Below are positions 27,746 through 41,420 of a stretch of 64,000 nucleotides of DNA, one piece after another. The notes beneath the pieces are model-generated. The model did not search any database. It worked only from the letters and a program-made list of their open reading frames with translations, and was not told the origin of the DNA. A program made the position numbers and the translations under genes. Numbering within the stretch: the first letter of the stretch is position 1; each line of letters begins with the position of its first letter. The stretch comes from Tenodera sinensis (Eukaryota > Arthropoda > Insecta > Mantodea > Mantidae), in assembly GCA_030765045.1 (NCBI GenBank), contig CM060971.1, positions 121,377,830-121,441,829 of the forward strand. The letters are read 5' to 3'.

Positions 27746-30700
27746 TGTGATGGATGTGATGGTTGTGATCGATGTGATGGATGTGATCGTTGTGATGGAT
27801 GTGATGGTTTGATTGTTGTGATGGATGTGATGGTTGTGATGGTTGTGATGGATGTGATGGTTGTGATTGCTGTGATGGATGTGATTGTTGTGATGGTTGT
27901 GATTGTTGTGATTGTTGTGATGGATGTGATTGCTGTGATGGTTGTGATTGTTGTGATGGATGTGATTGTTGTGATGGATGTGATGGATGTGATAGTTGTG
28001 ATGGATGTGATGGTTGTGATGGATGTGATTTGTTGTGATGGTTTTGATGGTTGTGATGGATGTGATGGTTGTAATTGTTGTGATGGATGTGATGGTAGTG
28101 ATGGTTGTGATGGTTGTGATAGTAGTGATGGATGTGATGGTTGTGATGGTTGTGATGGTTGTGATCGTTGTGATGGATATGATTGTTGTGATTGTTGTGA
28201 TGGTTGTGATGGTTGTGATGGATGTGATGGTTGTGATGGATGTGATGGATGTGATGGTTGTGATGGATGTGATGGTTGTGATTAATGTAATAGTTGTTAT
28301 AGTTGTGATGGATGTGAAGGATGTGATGGAAGTGATGGTTGTGATTGATGTGATGGATGTGATGGTTGTGATGGATGTGATGGTTTTGATGGATGTGATG
28401 GATGTGATGGTCGTGATGGATGTGATGGAAGTGATGGTTTTGATGGATGTGATGGTTGTGATGTTTGTGATGGATGTGATGGATGTGATGGTTGTGATGG
28501 TTGTGATGCATGTGATGGATGTGATGGTCGTTATGGTTGTGATGGTCGTGATTGTTGTGATTGTTGTGATGGTTGTGATGGATGTGTTTGCTGTGATTGT
28601 TGTGATTGCTTTGATGGTTTTGACGGATGTGATGGATGTGATTCTTGTGATGGATGTGATGGATGTGATGGTTGTGATTGTTGTGATGGATGTCATGGTT
28701 GTGATGGATGTGATGGTTGTGATTGTTATGATGCATGTGATGGTTGTGATGGTTGTGATGGATGTGATTGTTGTGATGGATGTGATATTTGTGATGGTTG
28801 TGATTGTTGTGATTGTTGTGATGGATGTGATGGATGTGATGGTTGTGATGGATGTGATCGTTTTGATGGATGTGATGGTTTGATTGTTGTGATGGATGTG
28901 ATGGTTGTGAAAGTTGTGATGGATGTGATGGTTGTGATTGTTGTGATGGATGTGATTTGTTGTGATGGTTAAGATGGTTGTGATGGATGTGATGGCTGTG
29001 ATTGTTGTGATGGATGTGATTGTTGTGATGGTTGTGATGGATGTGATGGATGTGATGGTTGTGATGGATGTGATTTGTTGTGATGGTTAAGATGGTTGTG
29101 ATGGATGTGATGGTTGTGATTGTTGTGATGGATGTGATGGTTGTGATGGTTGTGATTGTAGTGATGGATGTGATGCTTGTGATGGTTGGGATGGTTGGAT
29201 TCGTTGTGGTGGATGTGATGGATATGATTGTTGTGATTGTTGTGATGGTTTTGATGGATGTGATGGTTGTGATGGATGTGATGGTTGTGATGGATGTGAT
29301 GGTTGTGATGGATGTAATTGTTGTGGTGGATGTGATGGTTGTGATGAATGTGATGGTTGTGATGGATGTGATGGTTGTGATGGATGTGATGGTTGTGATG
29401 GATGTGATGGTTGTGATAGTTGTGATGGATGTGATGGATGTGAAGGGTGTGATGGATGTGATGGTTGTGATGGATGTGATGGATGTGATGGTTGTGATTG
29501 ATGTGATGGTTTTGATGGATGTGATGGATGTGATGGTCGTGATGGATGTGATGAAAGTGATGGTTTTGATGGATGTGATGGTTGTGATGTTAGTGATGGA
29601 TGTGATGGTTGTGATGGTTGTGATGATTGTGATGGATGTGATGGTTGTGATGGATGTGATGGTTGTGATGGATGTGATGGTTTTGATGGATGTGATGGTT
29701 GTGGTGGATGTGATGGTTGTGATTGTTGTGATGGTTGTGATTGTTTTGATTGTTGTGATGGCTGTGATGGTTGTGTTGGATGTGATCGTTGTGATGGATG
29801 TGATGGATAAGACTCTTATGATTGTTGTGATGGTTGTGATTGTTGTGATGGTTGTGATTGATGTGATTGTTGTGATGGTTGTGATCGTTGTGATGGATGT
29901 GATGGATATGACTCTTATGATTGTTGTGATGGTTGTGATTGTTGTGATGGATGTGATGGATGTGTTGGTTGTGATGGATGTGATGGTTGTGATGGTTGTG
30001 ATGTTTGTGATGGATGTGCTGATTGTGATGGTGGTGATTGTTGTGATGGTTGTGATGGTTGTCATGGTTGTGATGGATGTGATGTTTGTGATGGATGTGA
30101 TGGTTGTGATGGATGTGATGGATGTGATGGATGTGATGGTTGTGATGGTTGTGATGGTTGTGATGGATGTGATGGATGTGCTGGTTGTGATGGTTGTGAT
30201 GGATGTGATGGTTGTGATGGTTGTGATGGCTGTGATGGATGTGATGGTTGTGATGGTTCTGATGCATGTGATGGTTGTGATAGATGTGATGGTTGTGATT
30301 GCTGTGATGGTTGTGATGGATGTGATTGTTGTGATGGATGTGATTGTTGTGATGGATGTGATGGTTGTGATTGTTGTGATGGTTATGATGGATGTGATGG
30401 TTATGATGGTTGTGATGGATGTGATAGTTTTGATGGTTGTGATGGTTGTGATTGTTGTGATGGTTGTGATGGATGTGATAGTTGTGATCGTTGTGATGGA
30501 TAAGACTGTTATGATTGTTGTGATGGTTGTGATTGTTGTGATGGATGTGATGGTTGTGATGGATGTGATGGAAGTGATGGTTTTGATGGATGTGATGGTT
30601 GTGATGTTTGTGATGGATATGATGGATGTGATGGTTGTGATGGTTGTGATGGATGTGATGGTTGTGATGGCTGTGGTGGTTGTGATGGATGTGATGGTTT

Positions 30701-33310
30701 TGATGGATGTGATGGTTTTGATGCTTGTGATGGTTGTGATTGATGTGATGGATGTGATGGATGTGATTGTTGTGATGTATGTGATGATTGTGATTGTTGT
30801 GATGGTTATGATTCTTGCGATGGTTGTGATGGTTGTGATGAATGTGATGGTTGTGATTGTTGTGATGGATGTGATGGTTGTGATGGTTGTAATGGTTGTG
30901 ATTGTTGTCATTGTTGTGATGGTTGTAATGGTTGTGATAAATGTGATGGTTGTGACGGATGTCATGGTTGTGATTGTGTGATGGTTGTGATGACTGTGAT
31001 GGATGTGATGGTTGTGATGGATGTGATGGTTATGATGGTTGTGATTGTTGTGATGGCTGTGATGGTTGCGATGATTGTGATGGATGTGATGGTTGTGATT
31101 GTTGTGATGGTTGTGATGGCTGTGATGGTTGTGATGGTTGTGATTTTTGTGATGGATGTGATGGTTGTGATGGATGTGATGGTTGTGATTGATGTGATGG
31201 TTGTGATGGTTGTGATTGTTGTGATGGTTGTGATGGTTGTGATGGATGTGATGGATGTGATGGTTGTGATGGACGTGATGGATGTGATGGATGTGATTGT
31301 TGTGATGGTTGTGATGGTGGTGATGGTTGTGATTGTTGTGATGGTTGTGATGGCTGTGATGGATGTGATGGTTGTGATGGTTCTGATGCATGTGATAGTT
31401 GTGATGGATGTGATGGCTGTGATGGTTGTGATTGTTGTGATGGATGTGATTGTTGTGATGGTTGTGATGGTCGTTATGGTTGTGATGGTCGTGATTGTTG
31501 TGATGGTTTTGATGGATGTGATTGCTGTGAATGTTGTGATTGTTTTGATGGTTTTGACGGATGTGATGGATGTGATTCTTGTGATGGATGTGATGGTTGT
31601 GATTGTTGTGATGGATGTGATGGTTGTGATGGATGTGATGGTTGTGATTTATATGATGGAAGTTATCGTTGTGATGGTTGTGATGGTTGTGATGGATGTG
31701 ATGGTTGTGATTGTTGTGATGGATGTGATTGTTGTGATGGTTGTGATTGTTGTGATTGTTGTGATGGATGTGATGGATGTGATGGTTGTGATCGATGTCA
31801 TGGATGTGATCGTTGTGATGGATGTGATGGTTTTATTGTTGTGATGGATGTGATGGTTGTGATGGTTGTGATGGATGTGATGGATGTGATGGTTGTGATT
31901 GCTGTGATGAATGTGATTGTTGTGACGGTTGTGATTGTTGTGATTGTTGTGATGGATGTGATGGCTGTGATGGTTGTGATTGTTGTGATGGATGTGATTG
32001 TTGTGATGGATGTGATAGTTTTGATGGATGTGATGGTTGTGATGGATGTGATTTGTTGTGATGGTTTTGATGGTTGTGATGGATGTGATGGTTGTGATTG
32101 TTGTGATGGATGTGATGGTTGTGATGGTTGTGATTGTAGTGATGGATGTGATGGTTGTGATGGTTGGGATGGTTGTGATCGTTGTGATGGATATGATTGT
32201 TGTGATTGTTGTGATAGTTGTGATGGATGTGATGGTTGTGATGGATGTGATGGTTGTGATGGATGTGATGGTTGTGATTAATGTAATAGTTGTGATAGTT
32301 GTGATGGATGTGAAGGATGTGATGGATGTGATGGTTTTGATGGATGTGATGGATGTGATGCTCGTGATGGATGTGATGGAAGTGATGGTTTTGATGGATG
32401 TGATGGTTGTGATGTTTGTGATGGATGTGATGGTTGTGATGGTTGTGATGGTTGTGATGGATGTGATGGTCGTTATGGTTGTGATGGTCGTGATTGTTGT
32501 GATTGTTGTGATGGTTGTGATGGATGTGTTTGCTGTGATTGTTGTGATTGTTTTGATGGTTTTGACGGATGTGAAGAATGTGATTCTTGTGATGGATGTG
32601 ATGGATGTGATGGTTGTGATTGTTGTGATGGATGTGATGGTTGTGATGGATGTGATGGTTGTGATTGTTGTGATGGATGTGATTGTTGTGATGGTTGTGA
32701 TTGTTGTGATGGATGTGATGGATGTGATGGATGTGATGGCTGTGATGGATGTGATGGTTTGATTGTTGTGATGGATGTGATGGTTGTGATAGTTGTGATG
32801 GATCTGATGGATGTGATGGTTGTGATTGTTGTGATGGATGTGATTTGTTGTGATGGTTAAGTTGGTTCTGATGGATGTAATGGCTGTGGTTGTTGTGATT
32901 GTTGTGATGGATGTGATGGATGTGATGGATGTGATGGTTGTGATGGATGTGATTTGTTGTGATGGTTAAGATGGTTGTGATGGATGTGATGGTTGTGATT
33001 GTTGTGATGGATGTGATGGTTGTGATGGTTGTGATTGTAGTGATGGATGTGATGGTTGTGATGGTTGGGATGGTTGTGATCGTTGTGATGGATGTGATGG
33101 TCATGATTGTTGTGATTGTTGTGATGGTTTTGATGGATGTGATGGTTGTGATGGATGTGATGGTTGTGAAGGATGTGATGGTTGTGATGGATGTAATTGT
33201 TGTGGTGGATGTGATGGTTGTGATGGATGTGATGGTTGTGATAGTTGTGATGGATGTGATGGATGTGAAGGGTGTGATGGATGTGATGGTTGTGATTGAT
33301 GTGATGGATG
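27746..33310 (+). repeat. Right end of L-type domain
   Basis: Bases 27746-28855 follow the second half of the L unit, with TTAATGTAATAG near 28283 and GGTCGTTATGG near 28526, and end at GATCGTTTTGATGG (28856). From about 29080 the order resembles A1/A2 and then the earlier units, with TATGATTCTTG near 30807, GGTTCTGATGCATG near 31379, GATTTATATG near 31646 and TTAATGTAATAG near 32279. A last partial unit starts at about 32959 and fades out near 33310. No gene is visible. Confidence 0.7.
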
Positions 33311-33608
33311 TGACGGTTGTGATGGTTGTGATGGATGTGACGGTTATGATGGTTGTGATGGATGTGATAGTTATGATGGTTGTGATGGGTGTGATTGTTG
33401 TGATGGTTGTGATGGTTGTGATTGTTGTGATGGTTGTGATGGATGTGATGGTTGTGATGGATGTGATGGATGTGATGGTTGTGATTGCTGTGATGGATGT
33501 GATGGATGTAATGGATGTGAGGGATGTGATGGATGTGATTGTTGTGATGGTTGTGATGGTTGTTGTGGATGTGATGGTTGTGATGGATGTGATTGCTGTG
33601 ATTGTTGT

Positions 33609-35584
33609 GATTGTTTAATAGTTGTGATGGTTGTGATGGATGTGTTGGATGTGATGGTTGTGATGGTTGTGATGGATGTGATGGTTGTGATCGATGTGAA
33701 GGATGTGATGGTTGTTATGGTTGTGATGGATGTGATGGATAGGATGGTAGTGATGGATGTGATGAATGTGATGGATGTGATGCTTGTGATGGATGTGATG
33801 GATGTGATGGTTGTGATGGTTGTGGTTGTTGTGATGGTTGTGATGGATGTGTTGGATGTGATGGTTGTGATGGTTATGATGGATGTGATCGTTGTGATGG
33901 ATGTGATGGTTGTGATGGATGTGATGGTTGTGATGGATGTGCTAGATGTGATGGTTGTGATGGATGTGATGGTTATGATGGATGTGATTCTTTTGACTGT
34001 TGTGATGGTTGTGATGGATGTGATGGATGTGATGGTTGTGATGGTTGTGATGGATGTAATGGAAGTGATGGATGTGATGGTTGTGATGGATGTGATGGTT
34101 GTGACGGATGTGATGCTTGTGATGGTTGTGATGGTTGTGATCGATGTCATGGTTGTCATGGTTGTGATGGATGTGATGGTTGTGATGGATGTGATGGATG
34201 TGATGGATGTGATGGACGTGATGGAAGTGATGAATGTGATGGTTGTGATTGTTGTGATGGATGTGATGGATGTGATGGATGTTATGGTTGTGATGGTTGT
34301 GATGGATGTGATGGATCTGATGTTTCTGATGGATGTGATGGATGTGACGGATGTGATGGTTGTGATGGATGTGATGAATGTGATAGTTGTGATGGATGTG
34401 TTTGTTGTGATTGTTGTGATGGATGTGATAGATGTGATGGTTTTGATTGTTGTGATGGATGTGATTGTTGTGATGGATGTGATGGTTGTGATGGTTGTGA
34501 TGGATATGATGGACGTGATGGTTGTGATTGTTGTGATGGATGTGATGGATGTGATGGTCGTGATTGTTGTGATGGATGTGATGGATGTGAAGGATGTGAT
34601 GGTTGTGATGGATGTGATGGTTGTGATGGTTGTGATGGCTGTGATGGATGTGATGCATGTGATGGTTGTGATGGATGTGATGGTTGTGATTGTTGTGATT
34701 GTTGTCATGGATGTGATGGACGTGATGGTTGTGATGGATGTGATGGTTGTGATGGTTGTGATGGATGTGATGGTTGTGATGGATGTGATGGTTGTGATTG
34801 CTGTGATTGTTGTGATGGATGTGATTGCTGTGATTGTTGTGATGGATGTGATGGTTGTGATGGCTGTGATGGTTGTGATTGTTGTGATGGATATGATGGT
34901 TGTGATTGCTCTGGTTGTTGTGATTGTTGTGATGGATGTGATGGATGTGATTGCTGTGATTCTTGTGATGGATGTGATTGTTGTGATTGTTGTGATGGAT
35001 GTGATGGTTGTGATTGTTGTGATTGTTGTGATGGTTGTGATTGCTGTGATTGTTGTAATGGATGTGATGGTTGTCATTGTTGTGATTGTTGTGATGGTTG
35101 TGATGGATGTGATGGTTGTTATGGTTGTGATTGTTGTGATGGTTGTGATGGATGTGATGGTTGTGATTGCTGTGATTGTTGTGATGGATGTGATTGTTGC
35201 GATGGATGTGATGGATGTGATGGATGTGATGGTTGTGATGGTTGTGATGGATATGATGGATGTGATGGTTGTGATTGTTGTGATGGATGTGATGGATGTG
35301 ATGGTCGTGAATGTTGTGATGGATGTGATGGATGTGATGGATGTGATAGTAGTGATGGATGTGATGGTTGTGATGGCTGTGATGGATGTGATGGATGTGA
35401 TGGATGTGATGGTTGTGATGGATGTAATGGATGTGAGGGATTTGATGGATGTGATTGTTGTGATGGTTGTGATGGTTGTGATTGTGATGGATGTGATGGT
35501 TGTGATGTATGTGATGGTTGTGATGATTGTGATGGATGTGATGGTTGTGTTGGATGTGATGGATGTGATTGCTGTGATTGTTGT
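33609..35584 (+). repeat. M-type HOR unit, 1,976 bp
   Basis: The unit runs from one GATTGTTTA to the next. Its start shares with the following unit the order TGTGTTGGA, then a GGATAGGATGG element (33737 versus 35785), then TATGATGGATGTGATTCTTTTGA near 33980, written here as markers TATGATGG and GATTCTTTTGA (compare 36000 and 40990). Its end shares the GAGGGAT block and the TGCTGTGATTG run. Confidence 0.75.
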
Positions 35585-38500
35585 GATTGTTTAATTGTTG
35601 TGATGGTTGTGATGGATGTGAAGGATGTGACGGTTGTGAATGTTGTGATGGTTGTGATGGACGTCTTGGATGTGATGGTTGTGATGGTTGTGATGGACAT
35701 GATGGTTGTGATGGTTGTGATGGATGTGATGGTTGTGATGGATGTGATGGATGTGATGGTTGTGATGGTTGTGATGGATGTGATGGATAGGATGGTTGTG
35801 ATGGCTGTGATAGATGTGATGGTTGTGATGGATGTGATGGTTGTGATGGTTGTGATGGATGTGATGGTTGTGATGGATGTGATGGATGTGATGGTTGTGA
35901 TGGATGTGATGGATGTGATGGTTGTGATGGATGTGATGTTTGTGATGGATGTGATGGTTGTGATGGATGCGCTAGATGTGATGGTTGTGATGGATGTGAT
36001 GGTTATGATGTATGTGATTCTTTTGATTGTTGTGATGGTTGTGATGGATGTGATTGTTGTGATGGTTGTGATTGTTGTGATGGTTGTGATGGATGTGATG
36101 GTTGTTATGGTTGTGATTGTTGTGATGGTTGTGATGGATGTGATGGTTGTGATTGCTGTGATTGTTGTGATGGATGTGATGGATGTGATTGTTGTGATTG
36201 TTGTTATGGTTGTGATGGATGTGATGTTTGTGATGGATGTGATTATTGTGATGGATGTGATGGTTGTGACTGTTGTGATGGTTGTGATGGTTGTGATGGA
36301 TGTGATGGTTGTGATTGCTGTGATTGTTGTGATTGTTGTGATGGATGTGATGGATGTGATTGCTGTGATTGTTGTGATTGTTGTGATGGTTGTCATTGTT
36401 GTGATGGATGTGATGCTTGTGATTGCTGTGATTGTTGTGATTGTTGAGATGGATGTGATGCATGTGATTGCTGTGATTGTTGTGATGGATGTGATTGTTG
36501 TGATTGTAGTGATGGATGGGATGGTTGTGATTGTTGTGATGGATTTGATTTCTGTGATTGTTGAGATGGATTTGATGGTTGTGATGGTTGTGATTGTTGT
36601 GATGGTTGTGATGGTTGTGATTGTTGTGATGGTTGTGATGGTTGTGATTGCTGTGATTGTTGTGATGGATGTGTTGGTTGTGATAATTGTGATGGTTGTG
36701 ATGGATTTGATTGTTGTGATGGATGTGATGGCTGTGATGGATGAGATGGATGTGATGGTTGTGATTGTTGTGATTGTTGTGATGGATGTGACGGATGTGA
36801 TGATTGTGATGGATGTAATGGATGTGATGGATGCGATTGTTGTGATTGTTGTGATGGTTGTGATTGTTGTGATTGTTGTGATGGATGTGATGGATGTGAT
36901 GGTTGTGATGGATGTGATGGATGTGATGGTTGTGATGGATGTGATTGTTGTGATTGTTGTGATTGTTGCGATTGCTGAGATGGTTGTGATGGATGTGATG
37001 GTTGTGGTGGATGTGATGGTTGTAGTGGTTGTGATTGTTGTGATGGTTGTAATGGTTGTGATGGATGTGATGGTTGTGATGGTTGTGATGGATGTGATGG
37101 TTGTGATGGTTGTGATGGCTGTGATGGATGTGATGGTTGTGATAGTTGTGATTGTTGTGATGGATGTGATGGATGTGATTGCTGTGATTGTTGTGATGGA
37201 TGTGATGGATGTGATTGTTGTGATTGTTGTGATTGTTGTGATGGTTGTGATGGTTGCGATTGTTGTGATGGGTGTGATGGTTGTGATGGATGTGATGGTT
37301 GCGATGGTTGTGATGATTGTGAATGTTGTGATGGATGTGATTGTTGTGACGGATGTGATGGTTGTGATTGCTGTGATGGTTGTGATTGTTGTGATGGATG
37401 TGATGGATGTGACGGTTGTGATTGTTGTGATGGATGTGATGGTTGTGATGGATGTGATTGTTGTGATGGCTGTGATGGCTGTGATGGATGTGATGGTTGT
37501 GATGGATGTGATGGTAGTGATGGATGTGATGGTTGTGATTGTTGTGATTGTTGTGATGGTTGTGATGGCTGTGATGGATGTGATGATTGTGCTGGATGTG
37601 TTGGTAGTGATGGTTGTGATTGTTGTGATGGATGTGATGCTTGTGATGGTTGAGATGGATGTGATGGTTGTGATTGTTGTGATCGATGTGATGGTTGTGA
37701 TGGTTGTGATGGTTGTGATTGTTGTGATGGATGTGATGGTTGTGATGGATAAGATGGTTGTGATGGTTGTGATTGCTGTGATTCTTGTGATGGATGTGAT
37801 TGTTGTGATTGTGGCGATTGTTGTGATGGATGTATTGGTTGTGATTGTTGTGATTGCTGTGATTGTTGTGATGGATGTGATGGTTGTGATGGTTGTGATG
37901 GTTGTGATTGTTGTGATTGTTGTGATGGTTGTGATGGATGTGATGGTTGTTATGGTTGTGATGGTGGTGATGGATGTGATGGTTGTGATTGCTGTGATTG
38001 TTGTGATGGATGTGATTGTTGTGATGGATGTGATGGTTGTGACTGTTGTGATGGTTGTGATGGTTGTAATGGATGTGATGGTTGTGATTGCTGTGATTGT
38101 TTTGATTGTTGTGATGGATGTGATGGATGTGATTGCTGTGATTGTTGTGATTGTTGTGATGGTTGTGATTGTTGTGATGGATCTGATGGTTGTGATTGCT
38201 GTGATTGTTGTGATTGTTGAGATGGATGTGATGCATGTGATTGCTGTGATTGTTGTGATGGATGTGATTGTTGTGATGGATGGGATGGTTGTGATTGTTG
38301 TGATGGATTTGATTTCTGTGATTGTTGAGATGGATGTGATGGTTGTGATGGTTGTGATGGATGTGATGGTTGTGATTGCTGTGATTGTTGTGATGGATGT
38401 GATTGTTGTGATGGATGTGATGGTTGTGATTGTTGTGATGGTTGTGATGGATGTGATGGTTGTAATTGCTGTGATTGTTGTGATGGATGTGATGGTTGTG

Positions 38501-41000
38501 ACTGTTGTGATGGATATGATGGTGGTGACTGTTGTGATGGCTGTGATGGATGTGATGGTTGTGATGGTTATGATGGTTGTGATGGATGTGATGGTTGTGA
38601 TGCATGTGATGGTTGTGATGGATGTGATGAATGTGATGGTTGTGATGTTTGTGATGGATGTGATTGTTGTGATGGTTGTGATGGATGTGATGGATGTGTT
38701 GGTTGTGATAATTGTGATGGTTGTGATGGATTTGATTGTTGTGATGGATGTGATGGCTGTGATGGATGTGATGGTTGTGATTGTTGTGATTGTTGTGATT
38801 GTTGTGATGGTTGTGATGGATGTGATGGATGTGATGGTTGTGATGGATGTGATGGTTGTGATTGTTGTGATGGTTGTGATGGATGTGATGGTTGTGATGG
38901 ATGTGATGAATGTGATGGTTGTGATGGATGTGATTGTTGTGATGGTTGTGATGGATGTGATGGATGTGTTGGTTGTGATAATTGTGATGGTTGTGATGGA
39001 TTTGATTGTTGTGATGGATGTGATGGCTGTGATGGATGAGATGGATGTGATGGTTGTGATTGTTGTGATTGTTGTGATGGATGTGACGGATGTGATGATT
39101 GTGATGGATGTAATGGATGTGATGGATGTGATGGATGCGATTGTTGTGATGGTTGTGATTGTTGTGATTGTTGTGATGGATGTGATGGATGTGATGGTTG
39201 TGATGGATGTCATGGATGTGATGGTTGTGATGGATGTGATTGTTGTGATTGTTGTGGTGGATGTGATGCATGTGATGGATGTGAAGAATGTGATGGTTGT
39301 GACGGATGTGATGGTTGTGATGGATGTGATTGTTGTGTTTGTTGTGATGGATGTGATGGATGTGATGGTTGTGATGGATGTGATGGATGTGATGGTTGTG
39401 ATGGAAGTGATTGTTGTGATGGTTGTGATGGATGTGATGGATGTGATGGTTGTGATGGATGTGATGGTTGTGATTGTTGTGATGGATGTGATGGTTGTGA
39501 TGGATGTGATTGTTGTGATTGTTGCGATTGCTGAGATGGTTGTGATGGATGTGATCGATGTGATGGTTGTGATGGATGTGATGGATGTGATGGTTGTGAT
39601 GGATGTGATTGTTGTGATTGTTGTGATGGATGGGATGGTTGTGATTGTTGTGATGGATTTGATTTCTGTGATTGTTGAGATGGATGTGATGGTTGTGAAG
39701 GTTGTGATTGTTGTGATGGTTGTGATGGTTGTGATGGATGCCATGGATGTGATGGATGTGATGGATGTGATGGTTGTGATGCATGTGATGGTTGTGATGG
39801 TTGTGATGGCTGTGATGGATGTGATGGTTATGATGGTTGTGATTGTTGTGATGGATGTGATGGTTGTGATGGTTGTGATGGTTGTGATTGTTGTGATGGA
39901 TGTGATGGTTGTGATTGTTGTGATGGATGTGATGGTTGTGATGGATAAGATGGATGTGATTGCTGTGATTGTTGTGATGGATGTGATGGTTGTGATGGTT
40001 GTGATTGTTGTGATTGTTGTGATGGTTGTGATGGATGTGATGGTTGTTATGGTTGTGATGGTGGTGATGGATGTGATGGTTGTGATTGCTGTGATTGTTG
40101 TGATGGATGTGATTGTTGTGATGGATGTGATGGATGTGATGGTTGTGATGGTTGTGATGGATATGATGGATGTGATGGTTGTGATTGTTGTGATGGATGT
40201 GATGGTTGTGATGGATGTGATGGTTGTGATGGCTGTGATGGTTGTGATTGTTGTGATGGATGTGATTGCTGTGATTCTTGTGATGGATTTGATTGTTGTG
40301 ATTGTTGTGATTGTTGTGAAGGATGTGATGGTTGTGATTGTTGTGATTGTTGTAATGGATGTGATTGCTGTGATTGTTGTGATGGATGTAATGGTTGTGA
40401 CGGTTGTGATTGTTGTGATTGTTGTGATGGTTGTGATGGATCTGATGGTTGGTATGATTGTGATTGTTGTCATGGTTGTGATGGATGGGATGGTTGTGAT
40501 TGCTGTGATTGTTGTGATGGATGTGATTGTTGTGATGGCTGTGATGGATGTGATGGATGTGATGGTTGTGATGTTTGTGATGGATATGATGGATGTAACG
40601 GTTGTGCTTGTTGTGATGGATGTGATGGACGTGATGGTCGTGGTTGTTGTGATGGGTGTGATGGATGTGATGGTTGTGATGGATGTGATGGTTGTGATGG
40701 TTGTGATGGATATGATGGATGTGATGGTTGTGATTGTTGTGATGGATGTGATGGTCGTGATTGTTGTGAGGGATTTGAAGGATGTTATGGTTGTGATGGA
40801 TGTGATGGTTGTGATGGATGTGATGGATGTGATGGTTGTGATTGCTGTGATGGATGTGATGGATGTAATGGATGTGAGGGATGTGATGGATGTGATTGTT
40901 GTGATGGTTGTGATGATTGTGATTGTGATGGATGTGATGGTTGTGATGATTGTGATGGATGTGATGGTTGTGATGGTTGTGATGGTTGTGATGGTTATGA
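35585..41000 (+). repeat. Enlarged M-type unit with internal duplications
   Basis: Between the unit start at 35585 and the unit end at 40876-41000 several internal copies are visible. GAGATGGATGTGATGCATG occurs at 36446 and 38219, offset 1773 bp. GATTTCTGTGATTG occurs at 36547, 38311 and 39661. GATAATTG occurs at 36682, 38707 and 38977. A GACGGATGTGATGATTG block occurs near 36790 and 39085, offset 2295 bp. A GTTATGG-plus-GGTGGTG block occurs at 37949 and 40046, offset 2097 bp. The unit therefore looks like the compact 1.98 kb unit expanded by overlapping duplications. Confidence 0.7.
38641..39180 (+). repeat. 270-bp tandem duplication (30 monomers)
   Basis: The block containing GATAATTG and GGATTTGATTG is repeated back to back, with GATAATTG at 38707 and 38977, exactly 270 bp apart. 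The second copy ends in GGATGAGATGG, where the first has GGATGTGATGG. Confidence 0.75.
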
Positions 41001-41420
41001 TGGATGTGGTTCTTTTGACTGTTGTGATGGTTGTGATGGTTGTGATGGATGTGATGGTTGTGATAGTTGTGATGGTTGTGATGGATGTAATGGATGTGAT
41101 GGATGTGATGGTTTTGATGCATGTGATGGTTGTGACGGATGTGATGGTTGTGATGGATGTGATGGTTGTGATGGTTGTGATCGATGTCATGGTTGTCATG
41201 GTTGTGATGGATGTGATGGTTGTGATGGATGTGATGGATGTGATGGTTATGATGGTTGTGATGGTTGTGATGGATGTGATGGATGTGATTGTTGTGATGG
41301 TTGTGATGGATGTGATGGATGTGATGGTTGTAATGGATGTGATGGATGTGATGGTTGTGATGGATGTGATGGATGTGATGCTTGTGATGAATGTGATGGA
41401 TGTGATGGATGTGATGATGT

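Larger units (their letters stand above)
1..33310 (+). repeat. L-type domain: HORs of about 2.4 and 3.15-3.18 kb
   Basis: This half of the array is defined by variant monomers that recur in a fixed order: GATTGTAGTGATGG followed by GGTTGGGATGG; GGTCGTTATGG; TATGATTCTTG; GGTTCTGATGCATG; GGTTTTGACGG; GATTTGTTGTGATGG; and GGTTTGATTG. The TATGATTCTTG marker lies near 942, 3322, 5808, 5871, 9152, 12290, 16283, 19962, 20869, 24600, 26964 and 30807, a spacing of mostly 2.4-4 kb. The GATTTATATG marker lies near 1793, 4173, 10013, 13167, 25277, 27641 and 31646. Unit lengths differ through internal deletions and duplications, usually in multiples of 9 bp. No gene is visible anywhere in the domain. Confidence 0.9.
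33311..41420 (+). repeat. M-type domain, TGTGATTGC-rich HORs
   Basis: L markers stop, and runs of TGTGATTGC-TGTGATTGT become frequent. The unit end is marked by a TAATGGATGTGAGGGAT block followed by GATTGTTTAAT. The GAGGGA element lies at 33529, 35435 and 40876, and GATTGTTTA at 33609 and 35585. This gives one compact unit of 1,976 bp and one enlarged unit of about 5.4 kb. The domain ends near 41411, where a G is lost (GATGATGTGATAG). No gene is visible. Confidence 0.8.

Noticed and set aside
22980..27750. Treating the 2.36 kb duplication as certain assembly error
   Set aside because: The two copies carry a private substitution and a 9-bp difference, and similar whole-unit duplications exist elsewhere in the window, so a real recent duplication is at least as likely. 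It is kept as a finding needing read support.
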